Positions 1-5,350 of a DNA stretch of 8,456 nt are shown piece after piece. Origin of the DNA: Trichodesmium sp. MAG_R04 (GTDB lineage Bacteria > Cyanobacteriota > Cyanobacteriia > Cyanobacteriales > Microcoleaceae); contig JAKQYG010000159.1 in the NCBI GenBank assembly GCA_023356515.1, positions 1-8,456 on the forward strand, read 5' to 3'. The notes beneath the pieces were generated by a model. It searched no databases. It was not told the DNA's origin and worked only from the letters and a program-made list of their open reading frames with translations. A program made the position numbers and the translations under genes. The stretch's first letter is position 1. Each line of letters begins with the position of its first letter.

Positions 1-2
1 CC

Positions 3-161
3 CAAGAGTTACGGGCAGCAGAAGATCCAGAGTTTGAAACATTTTATACCAAAAACATTTTGCTGAACGAGGGGATACGAGCTTGGATGGCTCCTGCAGA
101 TCAGCCACATAAGAACTTTATCTTCCCAGAAGAAGTATTACCTCGTGGTAACGCTCTATAA
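3..161 (+). CDS. psbD: Photosystem II D2 protein, C-terminal 52 residues (partial, 5' end outside window)
   Basis: The frame from base 3 reads 52 residues to a TAA at 159-161 and contains the D2 C-terminal signature: NEGIRAWMAP, then DQPHKNF, then FPEEVLPRGNAL at the very end. D2 is one of the two reaction-centre core subunits of photosystem II in the thylakoid membrane, pairing with D1 to bind P680, pheophytin and the quinone QA. The full protein is normally about 350 residues, so about 85% lies upstream of the window. In the usual psbDC operon psbC starts inside the end of psbD. Here the overlapping GTG frame (145-171) closes after eight codons and a terminator follows, so this appears to be a monocistronic second psbD copy (psbD2 type). 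Identification as D2 is very secure; the copy type is inferred from context. Confidence 0.97.
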   Translation, partial: QELRAAEDPEFETFYTKNILLNEGIRAWMAPADQPHKNFIFPEEVLPRGNAL

Positions 162-179
162 TATATCTTGATATATTCC

Positions 180-209
180 CACGCCATACTGTAAAGTTGG
201 CGTGTTTTT
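180..209 (+). terminator. Rho-independent terminator of psbD
   Basis: CACGCCA (180-186) pairs perfectly with TGGCGTG (198-204). An inner ACT/AGT pair (188-190 with 195-197) extends the stem past a bulged T and leaves a GTAA loop. Five Ts follow directly (205-209). It lies 19 bases after the psbD stop and is the clearest intrinsic terminator in the window. Confidence 0.9.
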
Positions 210-219
210 CTAATCTTCT

Positions 220-331
220 AGTCCCGGTTTATCATTGTACTCTACTAAACTCTAAGGACAAAATAGTCTACCAACCTATTTTTAACTCCCCTTGGGAGCG
301 GTTCCTTGCTCTTTAAAGGAGCGTCGGGACT
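220..331 (+). repeat. Palindromic structured segment, possible left end of the IS200/IS605-type element
   Basis: AGTCCCG (220-226) and CGGGACT (325-331) form a perfect 7-bp closing stem. Inside are CTCCC/GGGAG with a 3-base loop (286-298) and GCTC/GAGC (308-322). IS200/IS605 elements carry subterminal hairpins, and the tnpB relic lies downstream, so this may be the element's left end. That is inference: no junction or partner sequence can be seen. It could equally be a small RNA gene downstream of psbD. The rest of 332-528 shows no gene; the only other structure noted is GCTTGA/TCAAGC (413-418 with 459-464). Confidence 0.35.
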
Positions 332-528
332 GAATCCTGCATTTATATACTTAGTTAGTCCTAATTTTCTCTTGAAAATTATATATACAGTCATTTTTTC
401 GTGGGGATGTAGGCTTGATAAGGAGCTATACGTAGATCACCCAATGATTGCATATTATTCAAGCTAGGGAACAAAAGGTAAATTACGCCAATTTTATAAT
501 AGTTGTCATTTTCTAAAATTACTATTAC

Positions 529-955
529 AATAACATACGTAAACAGATATGTGAATCACTTAAAGTAGCCAATGACTTATTGTCAAAATCTGATATTATT
601 GCCTGCGAAAGCTTAAATATTAAAGGGCTAACACTCAGTTAATTAATGACGCGATCTGAGTATCAACTTCTTTATCTTCTTGCAGTGAAAGCAAATGATG
701 CTGGAGTGAAAACTATAGCTGTCAATGTCTGCGGATACCAGCCAAGATTACTCAAATTGCAGTAAAAAAGTTCCCAAATGGTTGTCTCAAGAAACTCATT
801 CTTGTCCGCACTGCGGTATGGTAATAGATCATGATTTGAACCCAGCGATAAATATAAAAAACAGGGCAATAGGGCATTGAGTTCTTAAAGCTTGTGGAGT
901 CCGACGGAGTGCCGGGGTTGCGAAGCGAGAAGCCCACACTGTAGTATCAGCTTAG
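529..955 (+). pseudogene. tnpB: IS200/IS605-family TnpB (RuvC-like RNA-guided nuclease), decayed C-terminal part
   Basis: Three plus-strand frames together give the C-terminal part of TnpB. The first (about 541-643) reads VANDLLSKSDIIACESLNIKGL, which carries the second RuvC acidic residue (Glu of CESLN), and then hits TAA. A second stretch reads AVKANDAGVKTIAVN (about 680-728). After a further frameshift comes TSQDYSNC, then CPHCG, then IDHDLNPAINIKNRAIGH, which is the zinc-finger and final RuvC region with the catalytic Asp. An in-frame TGA (878-880) interrupts a normal tail that continues to TAG at 953-955. The first zinc-ligand Cys of the usual DCSNC is now Tyr. Intact TnpB is about 400 residues; the N-terminal two thirds are missing. 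It is certainly non-functional as a protein. No TnpA is visible. Confidence 0.93.
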
Positions 956-970
956 TTTAGGAGTATTTCA
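881..970 (+). mobile_element. Right end of the IS200/IS605-type element, possible fossil omega/re-RNA region
   Basis: In TnpB elements the 3' end of tnpB and the right end encode the guide (omega or re) RNA. Here the tail can fold: TGTGG (893-897) pairs with CCACA (934-938) and encloses CCG-AC-GG and a GC-rich GGGGTT...AAGCCC arm. The sequence just after the original stop (TTTAGGAGTATTTCAC, 956-971) is a plausible element end. The boundary is a guess from the position of the tnpB stop; no target-site or left-end comparison can be made within the window. Confidence 0.4.
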
Positions 971-998
971 CAGTAACAAAAAACCGCTTAGGTAAAAG

Positions 999-1030
999 AG
1001 GAGGTGATGCCTATGTCGAATAGTAGTTAA
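999..1030 (+). other. Mini-ORF with ideal Shine-Dalgarno (possible leader peptide)
   Basis: AGGAGGTGAT (999-1008) is a ten-base perfect complement to the 3' end of 16S rRNA, far better than the ribosome binding site of any real gene in this window. ATG at 1013 sits 8 bases after AGGAGG and opens MSNSS, ending at TAA 1028-1030. A second small frame starts just afterwards at ATG 1034 and reads MGHLTGMCPLYVGFVL to TAG at 1082-1084, overlapping the first arm of the large fold. Whether either peptide is made is unknown. The match may instead be a fold element, since AGGTGA (1002-1007) pairs with TCACCT (1039-1044). Confidence 0.4.
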
Positions 1031-1035
1031 CTTAT

Positions 1036-1179
1036 GGGTCACCTGACTGGAATGTGCCCGCTGTACGTCGGGTTTGTTCTTTAGTAGTTAGTCTTTGTAT
1101 TATCTCGACTAATAAGCTCAACCAGGTTAAGGTTGAGCTAACCTTCGTGACGATAGTCAGGTTTCAATTGGTATGACCC
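1036..1179 (+). ncRNA. Candidate multi-branched structured RNA upstream of the pterin dehydratase gene
   Basis: A closing helix joins GGGTCACCTGACT (1036-1048) to AGTCAGG (1155-1161) and TGACCC (1174-1179), giving 7 + 6 base pairs with an internal loop on the 3' side. Three helices lie inside: CCCG/CGGG (1057-1060 with 1069-1072, possibly extended by GAA/TTC), TTAGTC/GACTAA (1088-1093 with 1107-1112) and a perfect 9-bp hairpin AGCTCAACC/GGTTGAGCT (1115-1123 with 1131-1139). No long reading frame covers it. It does not match what I know of RNase P RNA, tmRNA, SRP RNA or the tRNAs. It could be a free-standing small RNA or the aptamer-like part of a leader. The pairings are read directly; function is unknown. 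Confidence 0.5.
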
Positions 1180-1213
1180 CCTTAAAGAAATTGGAGAGGT
1201 GATCGTAGTTTAA

Positions 1214-1274
1214 TTTTAGGATCTTTGCAGCTCATCTGTCGTTACTTTAACTGGTGATGCCCTAAAGATTAAAA
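1214..1274 (+). ncRNA. Second hairpin of the same structured region
   Basis: TTTTA (1214-1218) and ATCTTT (1221-1226) pair with TAAAA (1270-1274) and AAAGAT (1264-1269): eleven perfect pairs with a bulged GG. GCA (1227-1229) can add three pairs with TGC (1258-1260). The 3' side carries GGTGATGCC (1253-1261), a nine-base repeat of 1003-1011. The arm is AT-rich, so alone it is weak evidence; its place between the branched fold and a terminator gives it weight. Confidence 0.4.
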
Positions 1275-1346
1275 GTGTATGGCTTTGAGTAGATAAAATT
1301 CTGCGCCGCCCTTATGTAAACTTGGTGCTTAGGTATCTGATAAAAC

Positions 1347-1379
1347 ACTATCCAAATATTAAGAGCGGATAGTTTTTTT
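1347..1379 (+). terminator. Intrinsic terminator (attenuator-like) just before the pterin dehydratase gene
   Basis: ACTATCC (1347-1353) pairs perfectly with GGATAGT (1367-1373) over a 13-base loop, and a run of seven Ts (1373-1379) follows. It ends 24 bases before the ATG of the next gene, which leaves no room for a promoter in between. It either ends an RNA made from the structured region or controls read-through into the dehydratase gene. GATAGT at 1152-1157, in the closing helix of the upstream fold, is complementary to its first six bases. Confidence 0.7.
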
Positions 1380-1403
1380 GTGAGTAATTTTAGGAATAGT
1401 TCA

Positions 1404-1685
1404 ATGACTCAATTACTGAGTGTAGAAGAAATTAATCAACGTGCCAGTAAGCTATTAGACTGGAAATTAGAAGGAAACAAGCTAAAGTTTATAAAAATAT
1501 TTAAAGATTTTGTTGAAGCAATTAGTTTTGTAAATAAATTAGTGGCTCCGGCTGAAGCTTCACAACATCATCCAGACTTGAAAGTATCTTATAATAAAGT
1601 GACAGTTATATTAACAACCCATGATGCTGGTGGCTTAACAGAAAAAGACTTTAGCATGGCTCAAATAATATCTAGCTTAAGTTAA
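1404..1685 (+). CDS. Pterin-4a-carbinolamine dehydratase
   Basis: This 93-residue cytoplasmic enzyme of the PCD/DCoH family dehydrates 4a-hydroxytetrahydropterin to regenerate quinonoid dihydropterin. The family signature is complete: EASQHHPDLKVSYNKV, with the catalytic His pair at residues 55-56, then the TTH of residues 71-73, and GLTEKDF near the end. Length is normal for bacterial members. A GTG at 1380 would add eight residues, but it lies directly against the T-run of a terminator and has no binding site. ATG at 1404 has AGGA (1392-1395) eight bases upstream and gives a normal N-terminus, so I chose it. The neighbours have no pterin role. The physiological substrate in cyanobacteria is uncertain. 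Regulation through the upstream structured leader is possible but unproven. Confidence 0.93.
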   Translation: MTQLLSVEEINQRASKLLDWKLEGNKLKFIKIFKDFVEAISFVNKLVAPAEASQHHPDLKVSYNKVTVILTTHDAGGLTEKDFSMAQIISSLS

Positions 1686-2161
1686 CTAAATCTTTGATTC
1701 ATTTCATAAAAAATTGAAAGTTCTGGTCTGAGATGAATCAATTCTAAATTAATGAGACTTGATGTTCCAAATGAATCAACGAAATCAAAGCAGAATTAGC
1801 AATGGTTTTGCTCTCATTATTGACCATTTTGGGCATAGAATAAGGTTTATGGAGTAGGTAGAAAATGATGCGGGAGAAATTGATAAAACAGACAAGGTCA
1901 TAATTTATAGTCACAAGCAATTTATATGATGGAGTCAAAAATATTCCTTTAAATTCAAGATAACCAGAAATGGGTTTGCTTAGTTTAATACCCTGCTTGG
2001 TATAGGGTATGAAAAAAATCAACTTTAGTATTTATTGCTGATGCTTTCAGCGAAAAGTACTGATTATACTATGCATAGCAATTCTATTTCAGTTGTAATA
2101 TTTTGGTGGTAGTTAGGGCCCAGAAGTCATAATCTTAAATGTTTGCTGAAAGCTTTATCAA
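1686..2161. other. Intergenic region with short repeats, no gene recognised
   Basis: ATGAATCAA occurs at 1733-1741 and 1771-1779 and in inverted form (TTGATTCAT) at 1694-1702, so the first pair can form a stem over a 30-base loop just after the dehydratase gene. A 7-bp hairpin ATACCCT/AGGGTAT lies at 1988-2010 without a T-run on either strand. GCTTTCAGC (2043-2051) is the exact reverse complement of GCTGAAAGC (2145-2153), which ends eight bases before the next start codon. A TATACT box (2065-2070) could be the -10 element of the next gene, but no good -35 box is seen. A 92-codon minus-strand frame here (1744-2022) matches nothing I know. Confidence 0.5.
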
Positions 2162-3769
2162 ATGGAAAGATTACCTCAAAATTATATGCCAAAAAGCTTA
2201 GAGCAGTTACTAGACATTGGAATAGCTTTATCTGACACTCATAATTTGGGTGAACTATTAAATTTGATATTATCCAAAAGTCGAGAAATAACTTGTAGTG
2301 ATGCAGGTAGTGTTTACTTAGTAGATGATGTAAATCTTAAAGAAGGAAAGTTAGTTTTCAAGGTTGCACAAAATGATTCTTTGCCAGAACTAACCTTTAA
2401 GGAAGTAGTATTAGCTATGACATCTGAAAGCTTGACCGGGTATGTTGCTTTAACTGGTCATACTTTAAATTTACCGGATGCTTACAATCTTCCTAAGAAT
2501 ACTCCCTGTAAGTTTGATCAGAGTGTTGATGAGAAAACTGGTTATCGCACTTGTTCAGTCTTAATTTTACCCATACAAAACCGACATCAAGAAATTATTG
2601 GAGTGCTTCAGTTGATTAACCGTAAGGTTCAATCTAATGTTTTACTTACAAAAGAAAATGCCAAAGAATTAACTCAGCCATATTCAGAATGGGAAGAAAG
2701 AATATTAACTTCTTTAGCTTCTCAAGCAGCTATATGCATAGAAAGAAATAATCTACAAGAAAATATAGAAAATTTATTTGAGGGTTTTGTCAAAGCATCA
2801 GTACGTGCAATAGAAGCTAGAGACTCTTGCACATCAGGTCATTCAGAGCGAGTAGCCTTGTTAACGGTAAGACTGTGTCAAGAATTGAACATGATTACTA
2901 ATGGAATATTGTCGCCGATATATTTTAGTAATAAGCAAATTAAAGAAATCCGTTATGCAGCTCTGCTACATGATTTTGGCAAAATAAGTGTGCCAGAAGC
3001 TATTTTAACCAAACGCAAAAAACTATATCAAGAACAATTAGAACTAATCCAGCAAAGATTTTCTCTGGCCCAACGTACTTTAGAAATGGAATCTGCTCAA
3101 GCCAAATACAAATATTTGCTTGGACATTTGTCTGAAATATCTCAATCAAAGACTCAAGAAAATTGTCTTTTGTGTCAAAAAATCAAAAATTTAGATTTAG
3201 AATTAGAAGCCGCAATTGCCCAGCTTAATGACTATTGGCAAACAATACTAACAGCTAATGAGCCCACGGTTATAGCAGAAGAACCACTGAAACAACTACA
3301 GCATATCTCACGATATACCTATAAAGATATAGATGGTCAAATGAAACCTTTGATTACACCAGAGGAAATGGCTCAACTTAGAGTTCCGAGGGGTAACTTG
3401 ACTCCTGAAGAACGACAAGCTATTGAGGCTCATGTAACAGATTCTTACGAATTTTTAAAGCAGATTCCCTGGACAAAAAATCTACATAAGATACCAGAAA
3501 TTGCTTATGGACACCATGAAAAATTGGATGGTAGTGGTTATCCTAGGGGACTAAAGGAAAACGAAATTTCTATTCAAACTCAGATAATAGTTATTGCAGA
3601 TATATATGATGCTTTAACGGCTGGCGATCGCCCATATAAACAAGGCTTACCTGTAGAAGTTGCTCTGAGAATTATGGGTTCTGAAGCAGCCGAGAATAAA
3701 ATTAATAGCCATTTATTGGAATTATTTGAACAGAAACAAATCTTTTCCATACTAGGACACAGTAAATAA
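2162..3769 (+). CDS. GAF-HD-GYP protein, probable cyclic-di-GMP phosphodiesterase
   Basis: This is a 535-residue cytoplasmic signalling protein without membrane segments. A GAF sensory domain (about residues 15-195) is followed by a short helix and an HD-GYP domain (about 205-520). Metal and catalytic motifs are all present: GHSERV (His 227), the HD pair in LLHDFGK (270-271), EAHV (His 424), HHEKLDGSGYP (451-461, carrying GYP) and ADIYDAL (Asp 480). HD-GYP enzymes hydrolyse c-di-GMP to pGpG or GMP. Between HD and EAH lies an insert of about 110-120 residues (around 285-405), helical and Glu/Gln-rich with a CxxC (Cys 335 and 338), longer than in textbook HD-GYP proteins. The start is the only early ATG: an in-frame stop lies 13-15 bases upstream. 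No clear Shine-Dalgarno is present. The GAF ligand is unknown. No partner gene is adjacent. Confidence 0.93.
   Translation: MERLPQNYMPKSLEQLLDIGIALSDTHNLGELLNLILSKSREITCSDAGSVYLVDDVNLKEGKLVFKVAQNDSLPELTFKEVVLAMTSESLTGYVALTGHTLNLPDAYNLPKNTPCKFDQSVDEKTGYRTCSVLILPIQNRHQEIIGVLQLINRKVQSNVLLTKENAKELTQPYSEWEERILTSLASQAAICIERNNLQENIENLFEGFVKASVRAIEARDSCTSGHSERVALLTVRLCQELNMITNGILSPIYFSNKQIKEIRYAALLHDFGKISVPEAILTKRKKLYQEQLELIQQRFSLAQRTLEMESAQAKYKYLLGHLSEISQSKTQENCLLCQKIKNLDLELEAAIAQLNDYWQTILTANEPTVIAEEPLKQLQHISRYTYKDIDGQMKPLITPEEMAQLRVPRGNLTPEERQAIEAHVTDSYEFLKQIPWTKNLHKIPEIAYGHHEKLDGSGYPRGLKENEISIQTQIIVIADIYDALTAGDRPYKQGLPVEVALRIMGSEAAENKINSHLLELFEQKQIFSILGHSK
3624..3631. repeat. HIP1 octamer GCGATCGC
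   Basis: This is the highly iterated palindrome typical of many cyanobacterial genomes, here extended to GGCGATCGCC and lying inside the HD-GYP coding region. It supports the taxonomic call. Confidence 0.9.
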
Positions 3770-4056
3770 TACGAAGTTACTAATAACTTTGATATCTTGA
3801 GTAGGGGTTGAAATTTGTCGTTTTAAATCCGCCATACTAGAGAAGCTTGGAATTGCTTTACAAAATTTAAAATTGTTGAACTTTTTCGTACCTAAACACT
3901 AATGTTTAAAAAAGTGAGTAACTTGTTTAATATAGAATCCGGTTAATTAGACATTGCAAGTAATGTTTTACGGCCACCAGTGGAATTGAGTTATCGCCCG
4001 CAAGATTTCTGGTTGTTTGATTAGCTGATAACAGCGATAGAATTCCATTCCGCTGT

Positions 4057-4064
4057 GCGATCGC
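4057..4064. repeat. HIP1 octamer GCGATCGC
   Basis: This second copy of the cyanobacterial palindrome lies inside the IS630 transposase relic (its ...ICDR... stretch), so the element has long belonged to a HIP1-bearing genome. Confidence 0.9.
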
Positions 4065-4173
4065 AGATTACTTGTTTCAGCTCTTCATATGAATCAAAAA
4101 CTTTATTCATAATTGATTCGTCTAGTAATGGCCATAGCCTCTCTGCTGGCTGTAGTTCAGGACAATAAGCAGG

Positions 4174-4287
4174 TGATATCATGTCCGGTAGCATCATTTG
4201 TGCATAAAATTAAGCCATTCTTGGAGTAAACCCTTCTACCTTATGCCTTCTGCCTTCCTTCCACAAAGTATTCAGGCGGACATGATA
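4174..4287. repeat. MITE-like palindromic repeat, copy A
   Basis: ATATCATGTCCG (4176-4187) is the exact reverse complement of CGGACATGATAT (4277-4288), giving 12-bp terminal inverted repeats on an element of about 112 bp with no coding capacity. It sits in the transposase between the codons of LEFL and PAYCPEL: removing 4174-4287 restores LEFLPAYCPELQPAE in frame. It shares TCATGTCCGGTAGCATC, an ATAAAATTAAG segment and ACCCTTCTACCTTATGCC with copy B, in the same orientation. The target duplication is blurred, possibly TA now read as TG on the left. Confidence 0.85.
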
Positions 4288-4332
4288 TAAGAACTCTAAA
4301 AACAAACCCGGCGGGATTTCTAACTTATCTGT

Positions 4333-4459
4333 TATATCATGTCCGGTAGCATCGTTTGTGTATAAAATTAAGTCACAATTGGAAGAAACCCTTCTACCTT
4401 ATGCCTTCTACCCTCTGCCAACATCCACCAAAGTCTAAGTCTTTAGGTGGACATTATAT
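4333..4459. repeat. MITE-like palindromic repeat, copy B
   Basis: TATATCATGTCC (4333-4344) and GGACATTATAT (4449-4459) form an imperfect terminal inverted repeat with one mismatch. The left two thirds match copy A closely; the right third (about 4415-4448) differs. It interrupts the transposase between GWHV and TDKLEIPPG, 45 bases from copy A. Being in the same orientation but more diverged at its ends, it may be an older insertion. The 15-codon remnant between the copies shows two separate insertion events rather than one duplication of the flank. Confidence 0.82.
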
Positions 4460-5350
4460 GACATGCCATCCAGCTCTATCCAGTACCAGTAATGCTGGAT
4501 TCTCCTGATTAATTCCCTGGGCTTGGGCAAAAGCTTCGAGAATCAGACTCATTATTTGTGTTTCCACTCGGTCAAAAAACCACCATTCACTTTCTCCACT
4601 ACTAGGTTCAACAAAGCCATACACTCAAAACCACTCAAATCTCTAGTAAACTGGGGCACTCTGAACTCCCCACAAGGGGAACCAATCCCTACGAATTACA
4701 GGTTTAAGTCCTTAACGATGTTCATCCATAGTCCACAGTCGTAAAGGTTTACCTAGTTTGATTTCTAATTCTTGAAGTCGCTGCTGGAGTTTTTTTTCCA
4801 TTCTTCCTGTTCCAACTCGGAAGCTAAAGCATGAGATGGACGAGGCACTTTAATCTTGTATTCTAGCCCCCTTAGATACTCCCATCCTCGCTGTGGAGAT
4901 ACCGAACCTTCCAGCAACTCACTCATCCAGATATCCACCTTTGGGCCACACCAAATGCCTTCACCAGGAGGCTCTCCTTCTAAAACTTATACCAGTAGAG
5001 CTGGCTGCTGCTCCGGGAGTAAGGGTTTGGCTCCCTGGTTCTGGTGACGACCATCTCCAATCACTGCTGGTCCCCCTTTGTTAAACCGTTGGGCGATTGC
5101 TCGAATCCATTGCAAGCCTAACCCAATCACTGTTGCTACTTCTTCACTCTTTGAACCTTTGGCCAATAGCCAGATAATCTGCCACTTAGAGTATTCTATC
5201 ACGTCTCTAGCGCCTCGATAAAGCTTCTCTATTTCTTGTAGTGCAAATTTGCTCTCTAATGCTCAAACGCTTTCTGTTTGCTTTGATGCCTACCCATTCC
5301 TAGTCAAATACATATACATATACTATGTAACCGGATTCTATATAACAAGT

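Larger units (their letters stand above)
3968..5297 (-). pseudogene. IS630-family transposase, multiply disrupted
   Basis: Read on the minus strand, fragments in order are: MGRHQSKQKAFEH (start 5297); a helix-turn-helix part with DVIEYSKWQIIWLLAKG (ends at a stop, 4987); EGIWCGPKVDIWMSEL and VSPQRGWEYLRGLEYKIKVP (about 4810-4970); WTMDEHR with the first catalytic Asp (4724-4726); DRVETQIMSLILEAFAQAQG leading to LVLDRAGWHV with the second Asp (4478-4480); TDKLEIPPGLFLEFL (4288-4332); and PAYCPELQPAERLWPLLDE with the catalytic Glu (4141-4143), ending at HWWP and TAA (3968-3970). The DDE triad survives, but there is a shift at an eight-A run (4790-4797), at least two in-frame stops (4712-4714 and the TAG after SAPVY), further shifts near the N- and C-terminus and two repeat insertions. 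It is not functional. Assignment to IS630 is firm; the subgroup is not determined. Confidence 0.92.
3921..5350 (-). mobile_element. IS630-family insertion sequence, degenerate, with nested MITE-like insertions
   Basis: The ends are inverted repeats. On the left ATATAGAATCCGGTTA (3930-3945) is preceded by ACTTGTT (3921-3927). On the right TAACCGGATTCTATAT (5328-5343) is followed by AACAAGT (5344-5350). The inner 16 bases match perfectly; the outer seven match with two extra bases (TA) on the left, so the outer part may be flanking palindrome rather than element. IS630/Tc1-type elements duplicate a TA dinucleotide, and TA steps occur at both ends. The 1,430 bp become about 1.19 kb once the two nested repeats are subtracted, a normal IS630 size. 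The only gene is a broken minus-strand transposase. Confidence 0.85.

Noticed and set aside
145..171. psbC start overlapping psbD
   Set aside because: The GTG frame closes after eight codons and a terminator follows. The similarity of its first codons to psbC is forced by the psbD coding sequence.
672..937. Two overlapping minus-strand frames of 61-65 codons
   Set aside because: They are antisense to the tnpB relic, whose plus-strand fragments match a known family; the minus translations resemble nothing.
1036..1379. tmRNA, RNase P RNA or a tRNA as explanation of the structured region
   Set aside because: The characteristic tmRNA ends and tag frame, the RNase P GAGGAAAGUC-type core and a T-arm GTTCGA motif are all missing.
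1380..1403. GTG at 1380 as start of the pterin dehydratase (101 residues)
   Set aside because: It sits at the end of the terminator T-run with no binding site. ATG at 1404 has AGGA at good spacing and gives the usual N-terminus.
1744..2022. Minus-strand frame of 92 codons
   Set aside because: It has no binding site before its ATG, no recognisable motif, and lies in AT-rich spacer. It cannot be excluded but is not supported.
3774..3789. Terminator after the HD-GYP gene (AAGTTA/TAACTT hairpin)
   Set aside because: Six mostly A-T pairs and no T-run are too weak to call.
4174..4459. CRISPR-like repeat pair
   Set aside because: There are only two long imperfect copies with terminal inverted repeats, separated by transposase coding sequence, so they are MITE-like insertions and not an array.
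4523..5084. Three plus-strand frames of 63-73 codons
   Set aside because: They are antisense to the IS630 transposase fragments, which account for the composition of this stretch.
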